DNA of 64,000 nt from Methanosarcina sp. UBA289 (GTDB lineage: Archaea; Halobacteriota; Methanosarcinia; Methanosarcinales; Methanosarcinaceae): contig DAKJ01000026.1 in NCBI GenBank assembly GCA_002496565.1, positions 7,928-71,927 on the forward strand. The letters run 5' to 3'. Positions 16,334-25,477 of this stretch are shown piece after piece. Position numbers and translations under genes: made by a program. Below the pieces are notes generated by a model. It was not told the origin of the DNA, did not search any database, and saw only the letters and a list, made by a program, of their open reading frames with translations. Every line of letters starts with the position of its first letter. Positions within the stretch are counted from its first letter, which is position 1.

Positions 16334-16777
16334 TTAGAATTTATAAGAATAATTCATCACATGCTGCGTGCACTTCTCAAAATGTTCACATTTTTCGCAG
16401 TCTTCCCAGAGGGATAACTTTTCGGAGTTCTCTATTTTTTTAAAATTCAATTTTTCAAAAAATATAGGGGCGGTTGTCCTAACATACAAGCCGCAGCTTA
16501 GATCCTCGATAGTTGTTAGAAGGTACTTAACAAGCCTGGTTCCAATCCCTTTTCCTCTGAAGTTCGGATGGACTGCAATAGAATGAATCTCTAGGAAATT
16601 TCTACCGTGAGATTCGGATTTTATAAGGGCTGCACATCCCATAATTTTTCCATTGATTTCAGCCAGTACGAAATCTTCAGTTTCAAGTTTTTCCATGTCA
16701 AGAAAGTAAGTGGATAGGAGTCTCTGAATTGCCAGCAGATCTGATTTTCTGGCTCTTCGGATAAGAATGTCTGTCAT
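16334..16777 (-). CDS. GNAT-family N-acetyltransferase with Cys-rich tail
   Basis: A 147-residue acetyltransferase fold. The acetyl-CoA pyrophosphate loop is RGKGIGTRL (residues 74-82), preceded by the motif A strand LEIHSIAVHPNF, with the family's motif B around GLYVRTTAPIFFEKLNF. The C-terminal extension has C127, C130 and C136 plus H139, a pattern that could bind zinc or iron and is seen in some archaeal amino-acid N-acetyltransferase-like proteins. The substrate is unknown; an N-acetylglutamate synthase-like role is possible. It starts 41 bases after the LarE gene on the same strand, so the two probably form an operon. Confidence 0.82.
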   Translation of the reverse strand: MTDILIRRARKSDLLAIQRLLSTYFLDMEKLETEDFVLAEINGKIMGCAALIKSESHGRNFLEIHSIAVHPNFRGKGIGTRLVKYLLTTIEDLSCGLYVRTTAPIFFEKLNFKKIENSEKLSLWEDCEKCEHFEKCTQHVMNYSYKF

Positions 16778-16818
16778 ATTTTTCCTTAATTATTTTTTCA
16801 GATTATTTTTTCAGATAA

Positions 16819-17637
16819 TCAAGCTTTCTTTAAGGTATAAGGTTCATCCATGCTCCCACTCCGAAAGCCCTCAAGGTCAAGGGTTACGTAGTCAAAGCCC
16901 AGAGATTTTAAATATCTGGAAATTTTCTCTCTTTTTAGTAAAGCATTTTCTAATTCCTCTGGAATTACTTCTATGCGGGCAATGTTCTCATGCACCCTGA
17001 CCCTGAACTGGGTAAACCCCAGGGAAAAGAGAAATTCTTCAGCCTTTTCGATTTTCTGGAGAACTTCGACAGTTATTGGCTTTCCGTAGGGAATACGAGT
17101 GGCAAGGCAAGCTGCAGACGGCCTGCTGGCTGCTGAAAGGGAAAGTTCAGAAGCGATCTCCCTGATTTCATCTTTTGTCACGTCAAATTCCACGAAAGGA
17201 GAAAAGACCTTCTCTCCAGCTTCCTGCACCGCCCTGTACCCAGGACGGTTCTCCCCAAGCATTTCAGAGGAATTTGTGCCCTCAAGTACAACATTGTATC
17301 CTGCTTTTTCCGCAAAATCCAGCAGGGTTTCAAGCAGGGCTTTTTTACAGAAATAGCACCTGTTTAATGTATTTGCGGAAAAATAAGGAAGGCTCAACTG
17401 AGAATAATGTATAATTTTGTGCTCAATTCCAATTTCACAGGCTGTCTCGACAGCAGTTTCCAGCTGTTTCCTTGGAAAAAGCGGGGAATCTATGGTTACG
17501 GCAAGGGCCTTTTCCCCAAGTACCTCAAAAGCAAGGGCTGCAAGAGTCGTACTGTCTACTCCTCCTGAAAATGCAATGACCGCACTTTCTCTTGCTTTTA
17601 TAGCCTCCTTTATCAATTTTATCTTATCAGTAGCCAT
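16819..17637 (-). CDS. larE: LarE-like ATP-dependent sulfur transferase with three cluster cysteines
   Basis: A 272-residue PP-loop ATPase. SGGVDS (residues 24-29) is the ATP pyrophosphate loop. LarE adenylylates a pyridinium carboxylate precursor and inserts sulfur during nickel-pincer cofactor synthesis. In the one-Cys enzymes a single cysteine is sacrificed. Here three conserved cysteines are visible, C94 and C97 in NRCYFCKKAL and C177 in AACLATRIPYG, the arrangement known to bind a [4Fe-4S] cluster that carries a labile sulfide. So the protein is probably catalytic. No larA, larB or larC lies in the window, so another sulfuration role is open. It is co-directional with the GNAT gene downstream. 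Confidence 0.85.
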   Translation of the reverse strand: MATDKIKLIKEAIKARESAVIAFSGGVDSTTLAALAFEVLGEKALAVTIDSPLFPRKQLETAVETACEIGIEHKIIHYSQLSLPYFSANTLNRCYFCKKALLETLLDFAEKAGYNVVLEGTNSSEMLGENRPGYRAVQEAGEKVFSPFVEFDVTKDEIREIASELSLSAASRPSAACLATRIPYGKPITVEVLQKIEKAEEFLFSLGFTQFRVRVHENIARIEVIPEELENALLKREKISRYLKSLGFDYVTLDLEGFRSGSMDEPYTLKKA

Positions 17638-17916
17638 TAATAACGGATTTTCAGCTAATAAGATATATGTATTTGCCAGCCCTATAATCGGGCAACTTAA
17701 AATAGCTGAAAAAGGGGATTTATGGGTTTACTTAAAGGACACTATTTCTAATTGAGAATCTTCTCAAAGTAGCGGCATCTTAAAATCGTTGTAATGTTTT
17801 TATTACAAGAGCTTTGTTTCGTATCAGAGCTTTATTTACTGTAATAATTCAAATTAAAGAGCAGATTTGCCTGAATACCAAGTTTTTCATTCAAATTACA
17901 AAGATGGAGACCTTAC

Positions 17917-19275
17917 ATGGCATTATTCGGAACTAATGGTGTACGTGGTATCGCCAATGAATTTATAAATCCAGAACTGGCTGTCAATTTAGCCAGGAGC
18001 CTTGGTACATATATGGGTTCGAAAGGCACGGTTGCTATAGGCTGTGATACCCGGATTTCAGGTCAGATGCTGAAGTCTGCCGCAATTGCCGGAGCTCTTT
18101 CAACAGGCCTGAATGTAATTGACGTGGGAACTCTTCCTACTCCTTCTATTCAGTATTATGTGCGCGATTATGCTGATGCCGGGATAGTTATTACTGCTTC
18201 CCACAACCCAAGAGAATATAACGGGATCAAATTAATCGCTGGAGATGGTACAGAGTTTCCTAGGGATGGAGAAAAAGAGATCGAAAAAATTTACTCTTCA
18301 GGAAAATACTCCATTGTATCTTGGGATAAGACCGGCAGTTTTAGAATTGATCCCAGTGCCAATGATTATTATATTAGGAATATTATCAACGCAGTAGATG
18401 CCGAAAAGATTCGCAGCCGCAAACTCAAGGTAGTTGTTGATACAGGTTGCGGAGCAGGTTCACTTACTCTTCCCTTCTTGCTCAGGGAACTTGGTTGCAA
18501 TGTGCTAACTCTTGAAGCTCAACCGGATGGGACTTTCCCCTGGCGAAATCCTGAACCCACACCCGATGCTTTAACTGAACTCTCCAAACTTGTAAAAATT
18601 ACCGGGGCCGACCTCGGAGCAGCTCACGACGGGGATGCGGATAGAATTGTCTTTATGGATGAAAATGGCGAATTCTTAAATGAGGAAGTTCTGCTTGCCA
18701 TGATGGCAAAATATATTCTTGAACGTGAAAAAGGACCTATAGTAACTCCTGTCAGTTCTTCGCAACGTATGGCCGATGTGGCAAAAGAGGAAGGCGCTGA
18801 ACTTTACTGGACAGCAGTTGGCTCTATCAATGTCGCCCGAAAGATGATGGAAGTAAATGCGGTTTTCGGAGGCGAGGGCAATGGAGGCCTTATTTTCCCC
18901 AAACACCAGTATTGCAGGGATGGAGCAATGGCCTGTGCCAAAATCCTAGAAATCTTGGCTGGCGGGAAAAAGCTTTCCGAGCTTGCTAAGAGTGTACCTC
19001 AATACTTCAATGCAAAAACCAAAATACCTTCTGTAAATACGCATACCACAATGGAAAAAGTAAAATACGAAGCCTCAGGCCTTGGACTTAAAATGGATAC
19101 AATCGACGGAGTCAAAATCTGGTATGAAGACGGCTGGGTTCTTATCCGCCCATCAGGCACGGAACCGATTTTCCGAATCTTTGCCGAAGCAAAAAAGCAA
19201 GAACGAGCAGAAGAACTCATGCAGGAAGGTCTGCAAATGGTCATAAGAGCCGAAAAAGCTTCAGCTGCCAAATGA
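17917..19275 (+). CDS. glmM: Phosphoglucosamine mutase / archaeal phosphohexomutase
   Basis: The 452-residue alpha-D-phosphohexomutase interconverts sugar 6- and 1-phosphates (GlmM: glucosamine-phosphate), for UDP-GlcNAc and surface glycans. The active-site phosphoserine is S95 in TASHNP. The metal loop is DGDADR (residues 238-243), the sugar-binding loop GGEGNGG is present, and the phosphate-binding RPSGTEP lies near the C-terminus. The start FGTNGVRG right after MAL is the normal GlmM N-terminus. ATG at 17917 has TGGAG upstream. The gene is monocistronic, diverging from larE, with a dispersed hairpin element 110-240 bases downstream. Substrate choice between glucosamine, mannose and glucose phosphates cannot be fixed from sequence alone, but the GlmM pattern is closest. 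Confidence 0.9.
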   Translation: MALFGTNGVRGIANEFINPELAVNLARSLGTYMGSKGTVAIGCDTRISGQMLKSAAIAGALSTGLNVIDVGTLPTPSIQYYVRDYADAGIVITASHNPREYNGIKLIAGDGTEFPRDGEKEIEKIYSSGKYSIVSWDKTGSFRIDPSANDYYIRNIINAVDAEKIRSRKLKVVVDTGCGAGSLTLPFLLRELGCNVLTLEAQPDGTFPWRNPEPTPDALTELSKLVKITGADLGAAHDGDADRIVFMDENGEFLNEEVLLAMMAKYILEREKGPIVTPVSSSQRMADVAKEEGAELYWTAVGSINVARKMMEVNAVFGGEGNGGLIFPKHQYCRDGAMACAKILEILAGGKKLSELAKSVPQYFNAKTKIPSVNTHTTMEKVKYEASGLGLKMDTIDGVKIWYEDGWVLIRPSGTEPIFRIFAEAKKQERAEELMQEGLQMVIRAEKASAAK

Positions 19276-19383
19276 ATAATAAATATCTTCGTAAACTAAG
19301 TCTTCAAATACAATTTGAACAAAGCATTTAAAATAAATTCTTTAGTAACCGCAGAAAATCGCAATATCAAAAATGCTGTACCG

Positions 19384-19514
19384 CAACCGTTGCGCCGGTT
19401 GATCACGCCGTATAGGGTTTGGGGACAAGTTCCTCAAACCCTAATGTCGCTAGGGGGTTTTCGCTCAAGCCTTTTTTGAAAAGGCTTGCGATCAAGCTTT
19501 TTCAAAGAAAGCTT
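19384..19514. repeat. Dispersed intergenic hairpin element, copy C
   Basis: Module 1 CAACCGTTGCGCCGGTTG plus ATCACGCC (19384-19409) is identical to copies A and D. Then come GGGTTTGGGGA and TCCTCAAACCC (19414-19442), which form another hairpin, GGTTTTCGCT, module 2 CAAGCCTTTTTTG/AAAAGGCTTG (19466-19488), and a third hairpin AAGCTTTTT/AAAGAAAGCTT (19494-19514). It lies between the convergent glmM and radical SAM genes. Confidence 0.7.
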
Positions 19515-20090
19515 AAAGCACTCACAAAAAAGTAGTAGCGCTCAAGAGCACTTTATAGATAGGTATGCATAAATTTAAAATTAGTAGCAACAAATTATAA
19601 ATACATCAATTACTTTATTACATATGGAATTAAAAATGGGAAATCATTCCGAATATAAGTATGTCAGTATGAGAACCTCCTAAGCTCAAAACGTACACTT
19701 TCTGAACTGGAAAAGTAGCTAAACTCGAAGTATTATTTGATTAAAGGAACAGCCGGTAGTACAAGATCAATCGAAAGTGCAAGATCAAGAAATTAATTCA
19801 AAAAATGAGACTCAGTCAAAAATAAGGAACAAAAAGCATATTCCAGATAACAGACTGGAAAAAATAGAAAAATCGAATTAAAACCAAATTCGGATAATGG
19901 AGTTGATAAAGAATATTATTAATAGAATTAAAAGCAAACAATATGTGCGGAATTGTCTAGCAAATAACTTGTGCTGAATTTATCAAGGGATGTATCGAAT
20001 CCAAAACGTTAGGCCTGGTTTTAAAGCTGAGACTGGAATTCCAGATTAGGCTTTTAACCTGGATATTTTAATTTTCCTTTTTCTCTAATT
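19515..20090. other. Intergenic stretch without recognisable gene
   Basis: About 575 bp, AT-rich, between copy C and the 3' end of the radical SAM gene. Only very short frames are open, for example 19 codons from 19624. There are weak hints of decayed coding sequence but nothing I can identify. Confidence 0.4.
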
Positions 20091-21224
20091 TTACTTTTTT
20101 TCAAATTTTCGGGGTTTTTCCCAGTATCCTGTGAGTTTACCGCCAAGGGCAAGTTTTCCAAGCTCTCGCCTTACTTGATCACTTACTTCTTCAGGGACAG
20201 CCGATGCATATGGAGTTCCTGGAAGGGGAGTCAGGTAATGAGCCCTTACAATACCTCCTTTCTTGCATATCCAGCGGACAAGGTCAAGGCTTTTTTCTTG
20301 ATCTTCCTCGGTTTCGGTAGGAAGGCCAAAGATGAAATCAACCGCAGGAACGATTTCATGATCCAGACAACACTCAACTGCTGAAATACTATCTCCAACA
20401 GTATGCCCTCTTTGGATCTCCTTTAAAATTCGGTCGCTGCCAGACTGAGCCCCAAGGCTAAGGCTATCGTTTGCGCAGTATTTATTCACAAGCTCAACAG
20501 ATTCATCGGTTACGAATTCCGGACGCACTTCCGAAGGAAAGGTCCCGAAAAAGATTTTCTTATCAGGCAGTTTGTGCAGTGCGGAAAGTAACCTCTCCAC
20601 CTTATCAAACCTGGGGTGAATCCCATCACTGCCGTAACCAAAGGCATTTGAGGCTATGAAGCGAAGATCGTTATAATATCCTGCATTTTTCACAATGGAA
20701 TCTATGCTTCTGTGTCTGACTTCTCTCCCGAAGAGCCTAGGAGTCTGGCAGTACTTACATCCCCAGGGGCATCCCCTGCTAATTTCAATAGGAGCCCTGA
20801 GTTTTTCAGGATTAAAGCAGGGATAGGAATCAAGGTCTGCATAGGGCCTTTTTGGAGTTATGATAACTTTGCCCGTTTCCGCGTCCCTGTATGCAATGCC
20901 AGGTACTTTTTGTGGATCCCCATTTCCCAAAATCGCTTTCACAAGTTCAGGAAGGGTTTCCTCCCCTTCTCCAATTACGACATAATCAAAGTATTCAAGC
21001 GCCTCTTCTGGTGATCCAGATGGATGAGGGCCTCCTGCAATAAAAATCGAATTCGTGCCTGCATTATTTACTTCCAGAAATACCTTTTCGGCCTGGCGCG
21101 TTGTAAAGCTGTAAATCATGATCCCGTTTACAGGCCTATCTACAAACCCGGCTTCCGGCAGTAAAGGCGAAAGGACTGCAAAGCTGTAAGAGTTTTTTTT
21201 GCTGTACCGGAAGTTTACATCCAT
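20091..21224 (-). CDS. B12-binding/radical SAM domain protein (archaeal MJ1487-like family)
   Basis: A 377-residue protein with an N-terminal cobalamin-binding-like half (FIAGGPHPSGSPEEALEYFD, then VVIGEGEETLPEL) and a radical SAM core with C152, C156 and C159 in GCPWGCKYCQ for the [4Fe-4S] cluster. GLPTETEEDQEKSL and AHYLTPLPGTPY are the late radical SAM barrel motifs. Such proteins generate a 5'-deoxyadenosyl radical; many B12 members are methyltransferases, but this subfamily has no established substrate. It is the most downstream gene of a minus-strand run that starts with the UbiD gene, 33 bases after the protease, so it could be part of a lipid-related operon. ATG at 21224 follows GGAGG. 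Confidence 0.85.
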   Translation of the reverse strand: MDVNFRYSKKNSYSFAVLSPLLPEAGFVDRPVNGIMIYSFTTRQAEKVFLEVNNAGTNSIFIAGGPHPSGSPEEALEYFDYVVIGEGEETLPELVKAILGNGDPQKVPGIAYRDAETGKVIITPKRPYADLDSYPCFNPEKLRAPIEISRGCPWGCKYCQTPRLFGREVRHRSIDSIVKNAGYYNDLRFIASNAFGYGSDGIHPRFDKVERLLSALHKLPDKKIFFGTFPSEVRPEFVTDESVELVNKYCANDSLSLGAQSGSDRILKEIQRGHTVGDSISAVECCLDHEIVPAVDFIFGLPTETEEDQEKSLDLVRWICKKGGIVRAHYLTPLPGTPYASAVPEEVSDQVRRELGKLALGGKLTGYWEKPRKFEKK

Positions 21225-21257
21225 TATTTTCCTCCGTTTTTAGAACCCCGAGCTCAT

Positions 21258-22370
21258 TTAGGAAATTGACTTAAAAGGTATCAGAGTAAAGCATAGTAAG
21301 CCCAGGATAAAAGTAATGATCCCTATAAAGATACGTTTTTTGTCCAGTTCTACTTTGTCGTGCAGGGGAGAAGGATGTCCTGCCGCCGCAAAAATCCAGA
21401 GTAAAAGAGCCCAGGAAACCCATATAAATCCATCTTCCTTCAGCCAGTAAATTACATAAAGCCCTATCAACAACATAATACGCGGCATTAGAAACGAGAT
21501 CTTCTCCGCTTTTTTACCCATCATAGCCCTGAGGATGTGCCCACCGTCAAGTTGCCCTGCAGGAAGAAGGTTGAGTAGGGTTACGAACATTCCTACCCAG
21601 CCTGCAAAGGCTACAGGATGAAGGGTTTCTCCTGTAGCTCCGACAAGATTCTGGATAAACACGAAAAGGGGAGGCAGGCCGAGATCAAGCATCGTAGAAT
21701 TGGTCAAGGGATTTACTGTAGGCGCCTCAAGGTTAAGTCCTATTACAGTAACTGCAACTGACATGAGCAGACCTGCCAGTGGCCCTGCAACTCCCACATC
21801 AAAAAGTGCTTTTCGGCTAGGCACAGGTCCTTTATAGCGAATTAACGCTCCCATAGTCCCGATAAATGTGGGAAAAGGAATGAAATAAGGAAGAGATGCC
21901 TCCATTCCATGATACTTGGCCATTACATAGTGAGCCATTTCATGGGAACCGAGAACAGCCATTATCGCAAGGGTAAAGGGTAAGCCCCGGAAAAGCTGGA
22001 AAGGCCCGTTTTCGAGGTCCGCTCCGGACATCCAGGCTCCACAAACCATGGTTGTAAAAAATGTCGCTATGAAAAGGACAATGTTTACCCAGGTCTTTTC
22101 CTTTTTCTTCTTTTCAGGAAAAACCAGCAGTACATATTCTCCAAGCTCGTACTTTAGCGTGCATCCAAACCCAAATTGCTGTAAAGGCTCCCAGAGTTCT
22201 CCCGTAATATTTGCAGCATCGGTTTTAGGAGTTCCATATAAGTAAAGGGCTTCCCCGGAATTCTGGATCTCATACACGTCAAATACCCTAACTATGTAAG
22301 GGTACAAACGCGAAACCGTTTCTTCGGCATTGAATTTTCCTTTGCCTTTCTTATGGTTTTCCTGGTTCAT
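21258..22370 (-). CDS. Site-2 protease family membrane metalloprotease (M50)
   Basis: A 370-residue protein. A soluble N-terminal domain (1-93) precedes about six membrane helices. The zinc site is H143-E144-x2-H147 in LGSHEMAHY, and the third ligand is D275 in LLPAGQLDGGH, both standard for M50 intramembrane proteases. Such enzymes cut membrane-bound regulators or remnant signal peptides within the bilayer. No anti-sigma-like substrate is adjacent. The gene sits between the AcnX small-subunit gene (93 bases upstream) and the radical SAM gene. The N-terminal domain (for example GCTLKYELGEYVLLVFP) is common to methanogen members of this family. Confidence 0.9.
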   Translation of the reverse strand: MNQENHKKGKGKFNAEETVSRLYPYIVRVFDVYEIQNSGEALYLYGTPKTDAANITGELWEPLQQFGFGCTLKYELGEYVLLVFPEKKKKEKTWVNIVLFIATFFTTMVCGAWMSGADLENGPFQLFRGLPFTLAIMAVLGSHEMAHYVMAKYHGMEASLPYFIPFPTFIGTMGALIRYKGPVPSRKALFDVGVAGPLAGLLMSVAVTVIGLNLEAPTVNPLTNSTMLDLGLPPLFVFIQNLVGATGETLHPVAFAGWVGMFVTLLNLLPAGQLDGGHILRAMMGKKAEKISFLMPRIMLLIGLYVIYWLKEDGFIWVSWALLLWIFAAAGHPSPLHDKVELDKKRIFIGIITFILGLLCFTLIPFKSIS

Positions 22371-22463
22371 TTTGGAGTTCCTATCTCCCAGATTAAGATT
22401 TTAGTTTCAGATTTATTCATTCTCAGCTTTATCTATCAGCCTTTGGGCCTTAAATTACCGTTT

Positions 22464-22925
22464 TTAATTTTCCTGATTATCTTTCATTTCATCGTTTTCA
22501 GGTTTATTAGTTTCCTGTTTGAGAAGCTCAACATATCCTTTGCTTCCGTTAACCAGAACAAGGTCTCCATCATTTAATACTTCGTAAGGGTTTCTCTCAA
22601 GCATATCAACAAGTGGGATTTCAGAAATAATAGCTCCAACTGCAACTATAGGTTCGGTTTCCAGATTTATTATCGCTGAAGGGGCGACTCCGTTTTTTTT
22701 CAGTTGATACATAACATACGAGCCAACTGTAGAGCCTTTTCCATGGGGAAAAACAAGAACCTTATTCTGGATTGATTTTCCTTCAAGGGCGTGATTTTCT
22801 TCAATTACAACCCCGGTTTTCGGGTCTACACTGCCAAGGAAGGAAATGGGATCTCTAGAGAGTAGTACTTCCCCTTTTGCACATCCTCTGGAAATTGTCC
22901 TGCCTTTAAGTTTAATTGGAATCAC
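22464..22925 (-). CDS. AcnX small subunit / phosphomevalonate dehydratase small subunit (swivel domain)
   Basis: The 153-residue DUF126/aconitase X swivel domain. Key features are RTISRGCAKGEVLLSRDPISFLG at the N-terminus (first part of the swivel), the HGKGSTVGSYVMYQL loop and the GAIISEIPLVD segment. In archaea it pairs with the large AcnX subunit to dehydrate mevalonate 5-phosphate to trans-anhydromevalonate 5-phosphate. The start overlaps the large-subunit stop by 14 bases, which implies translational coupling and a stoichiometric complex. The C-terminal tail (QETNKPENDEMKDNQ) is charged and probably flexible. The combination with the UbiD gene upstream makes the mevalonate role far likelier than hydroxyproline dehydration. 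Confidence 0.9.
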   Translation of the reverse strand: MIPIKLKGRTISRGCAKGEVLLSRDPISFLGSVDPKTGVVIEENHALEGKSIQNKVLVFPHGKGSTVGSYVMYQLKKNGVAPSAIINLETEPIVAVGAIISEIPLVDMLERNPYEVLNDGDLVLVNGSKGYVELLKQETNKPENDEMKDNQEN

Positions 22926-24117
22926 CTGCCTTGTTTTCTGTCCGGCCGACTGCTTCCTCTACACACGCCTCCATACTTCCGTATACGGCTTCAGCCCCGC
23001 ACATCCCTGGCACGTAAGCAAGCGCTTTTCCTGAGTTTACCATAACGCAGGAATAGCTGTTGGTAGCAGGAGAAACTACCATACAGGTGTCGCAGACAAC
23101 CTTAGCTCCGCTTTTCTCGATAGTCCTGATATACTCCGGATAACGGTTTGCAAGTTCCCTTGAGGTAAAGATCCAGAACTCTTTTGAAACCGTTTTTCCT
23201 CTCAGCAGTTCGGCTGCTTTTTCAAGCTCCCTTGCCGAGCAGTGAGGACATCCTATAGTTATCAATTCGGGTTTTTTGCAGGCTTCTTTCAGGCTCTCAT
23301 AAACCTCATCAAGCTGGCTTCTCTCAATAGTTATTTTTTCTGCCGGGGCTTCAAAATTCACTCTACAAATTTCAGGCGTCACTCCTTCCACATGGTAAAG
23401 GGCAACTGCTCCTGAAGCTGCCATTGCAGCTCCGAGTGCTTTTAACTCATCCGCATCCGGCGTATTCCTGAGTTGAAAAACAGGTACTTTGCTACCTGCA
23501 AGTTTGCCAGCTACATAACCGAGTGCACCATAATCCGACCCTTTTAATAGAGATTCTACGTCAAATGAGACCTCAGGCACACGGTTTTCGTCCAGATGGA
23601 ATCCATAATTAGCAGTTTTCCCGAGAAGTGCCGCAGAAAGAGCTGACGGTCCACCTTCCCGGTTTGTCCTGGCTCCAAGTACAGAATTTGCATAAGAGAC
23701 GGCTGACGATTCGCTCCATGCCAGGTGGTCGCCGTAACCGGCGTCAAAACCCTCAAGAGTATAAGGCGTACATGTGCACTCACATCGAATTCCCAGTTTT
23801 TCATATGCCTGAACAATCAATTTTTGTTTTTCCGCAAAATCGGGCGAGATTTTGAGCCTTTTCCAGTCTTGCAGATCCATCCCGGCAGGATTCAGAATCG
23901 CAGGAACCTTAACCTTGCCCTGCAGGTCTGAAATCCATTCAAGGCCTGCATCGCCCATAGTTTTGTAAGAAACCCCTGCAATCTGGGCGCTTTTGATGGG
24001 AATAAGCCTGTCTGCACTGTAAATATCTCCAAGAGCCACCAAGATTTCGATAGCCTGCCTTAGAGTCTCTCCGGTTTCTCCATTCAAGATTCGCTCTTCT
24101 TCTTTTGTAAGATACAT
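22912..24117 (-). CDS. AcnX large subunit / phosphomevalonate dehydratase catalytic subunit
   Basis: The 401-residue DUF521/aconitase X domain protein. It binds a [4Fe-4S] cluster; candidate ligands are C116 (CTCTPY), C290 (TIGCPHCS) and C342/C345 (VCDTCMVVSP). GMDLQDWK, WSESSAVSYANSVLGARTNR and GPSAL are hallmark AcnX substrate-pocket blocks. With the small subunit it catalyses the first specific step of the archaeal (modified) mevalonate pathway, (R)-mevalonate 5-phosphate to trans-anhydromevalonate 5-phosphate. The UbiD decarboxylase gene lies 44 bases upstream and the small-subunit gene overlaps downstream, so all three should be one mRNA. Family assignment is firm; the substrate is inferred from lineage and context. 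Confidence 0.92.
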   Translation of the reverse strand: MYLTKEEERILNGETGETLRQAIEILVALGDIYSADRLIPIKSAQIAGVSYKTMGDAGLEWISDLQGKVKVPAILNPAGMDLQDWKRLKISPDFAEKQKLIVQAYEKLGIRCECTCTPYTLEGFDAGYGDHLAWSESSAVSYANSVLGARTNREGGPSALSAALLGKTANYGFHLDENRVPEVSFDVESLLKGSDYGALGYVAGKLAGSKVPVFQLRNTPDADELKALGAAMAASGAVALYHVEGVTPEICRVNFEAPAEKITIERSQLDEVYESLKEACKKPELITIGCPHCSARELEKAAELLRGKTVSKEFWIFTSRELANRYPEYIRTIEKSGAKVVCDTCMVVSPATNSYSCVMVNSGKALAYVPGMCGAEAVYGSMEACVEEAVGRTENKAGDSN

Positions 24118-24161
24118 TGAAATTCACTCGGTAATTGCCAGATGCTTAAAATAACCTTTAT

Positions 24162-25430
24162 TTATTCTTCCGGAATTACGGCCCTTTCAAAATTTTCCTT
24201 TTCTACAAGCACTTTTGTAGCATCAATTCCCACTTTTGTAGTCGTTCCGTCAGGAGCTCCCCGCGGATCCAGAGAACTGCCCCTGACATTAGGGATAATC
24301 AGAATATCCATATCTCCTTTTACCCTCGTGGCAATTGCAAACTCAACATCGTTCGGGTCAAAAATATTTATATCCTCATCCACAACCACTACATGCTTAA
24401 GGCTCGTGTGGGCTGCAAAGGCTGCCATAATAGCATTTTTTCCATCCCCTTCAGTCTGCTTCTCAATCTGAACGACTGCATGGAGATAACAGCATCCTCC
24501 TTCGGTCAACACAACGTTTTTGACAGTCGTAACCTCCCCGACAGCCCTGTAAATCCTTGGTTCGTAAGGCACGCCCATCATAAGGAGATGCTCAGGGCCG
24601 GCTGGCAGAATCCCGTGATAGATTGGGTCTTTTCTGTGAATGATTCGGGTAATATGAATAACAGGTTCTTTTCTTACCACATCATAGGTTCCGGTAATGT
24701 CCACAAAAGGCCCTTCATCAACCTTCTCTACAGGATCAATATAACCTTCAAGCACAATCTCAGCATGAGGAACTTTTACCCCATTTGCACACTCAAAAAG
24801 CTCAACAGGAGCTCCTCGTAGGGCGGCTGCGTATTCGAATTCTTTTCCTACAGGAACCCTTGTAGAAGTCGCGTAAATAATTGCCGGGTCGCAGCCAAGC
24901 ACGATTGCAACAGGCAGAGATTCGCCTTTTTCGGCAGCTTTTTTGTGCAGGAGATAGGTATGCCTTGGAGGAACCAAGCGGACTGCAAGTTTATCTTTTC
25001 CTACAAGCATAAGACGGTGAATGGAAGCGTTAATCGTGCCTCCATACTCGGAAACTACAATCCCTGCTGTTATATACGGGGCCCCGTCTTTCTCAAAATG
25101 TGTAAGAATAGGAAGTTTTGTCAGGTCAACCTCGTTTTCTATTACCTCAAGGGTTGGAGACTTTGAAACCAGTCGCACTTCCCCTTCAGGAGAAACTTTC
25201 GAAAGTCTTTTTATGATTTCTTCCTTAGGGACTCCGAGCATGGAAGCCAGTTCATCCCTTGATCCAAGAAGGTTCATTATGACTTTTGAACCCGAAATAT
25301 TATGGAAAAGAACAGGAGCTTTTGTATTTTTCGCAATTCGCGAAGCCTCGAACCTCGGAGAAACGGGATGCGAAATCTCTACCAGTTTTCCGTTTTCTTT
25401 CAACTGGTCGATGAAAACTCTAAAACTCAT
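24162..25430 (-). CDS. UbiD-family decarboxylase, probable anhydromevalonate phosphate decarboxylase
   Basis: A 422-residue UbiD-fold enzyme that uses prenylated FMN. Visible family blocks: SIHRLMLVGKDKLAVRLVPP (Arg-containing cofactor pocket), EIVLEGYIDP followed by DEGPFVDITGTYD (the conserved acidic residues), and the C-terminal VVVDEDINIFDPNDVEFAIA and RGSSLDPRG. In the modified archaeal mevalonate pathway it decarboxylates trans-anhydromevalonate 5-phosphate to isopentenyl phosphate, later phosphorylated to IPP for archaeol synthesis. The pairing with AcnX subunits downstream strongly supports this over ubiquinone-type or aromatic acid substrates. It is first in the operon; a dispersed hairpin element sits just upstream between it and citrate synthase. 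No UbiX flavin prenyltransferase is in the window. Confidence 0.9.
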   Translation of the reverse strand: MSFRVFIDQLKENGKLVEISHPVSPRFEASRIAKNTKAPVLFHNISGSKVIMNLLGSRDELASMLGVPKEEIIKRLSKVSPEGEVRLVSKSPTLEVIENEVDLTKLPILTHFEKDGAPYITAGIVVSEYGGTINASIHRLMLVGKDKLAVRLVPPRHTYLLHKKAAEKGESLPVAIVLGCDPAIIYATSTRVPVGKEFEYAAALRGAPVELFECANGVKVPHAEIVLEGYIDPVEKVDEGPFVDITGTYDVVRKEPVIHITRIIHRKDPIYHGILPAGPEHLLMMGVPYEPRIYRAVGEVTTVKNVVLTEGGCCYLHAVVQIEKQTEGDGKNAIMAAFAAHTSLKHVVVVDEDINIFDPNDVEFAIATRVKGDMDILIIPNVRGSSLDPRGAPDGTTTKVGIDATKVLVEKENFERAVIPEE

Positions 25431-25477
25431 GGGTATCTGGATATCAAAAAGCTGTCAGATAATAAAAAGATTGTCCG

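Noticed and set aside
19515..20090. Possible decayed transposase or gene remnant
   Set aside because: Only very short frames remain and no transposase motif or terminal inverted repeat could be found.
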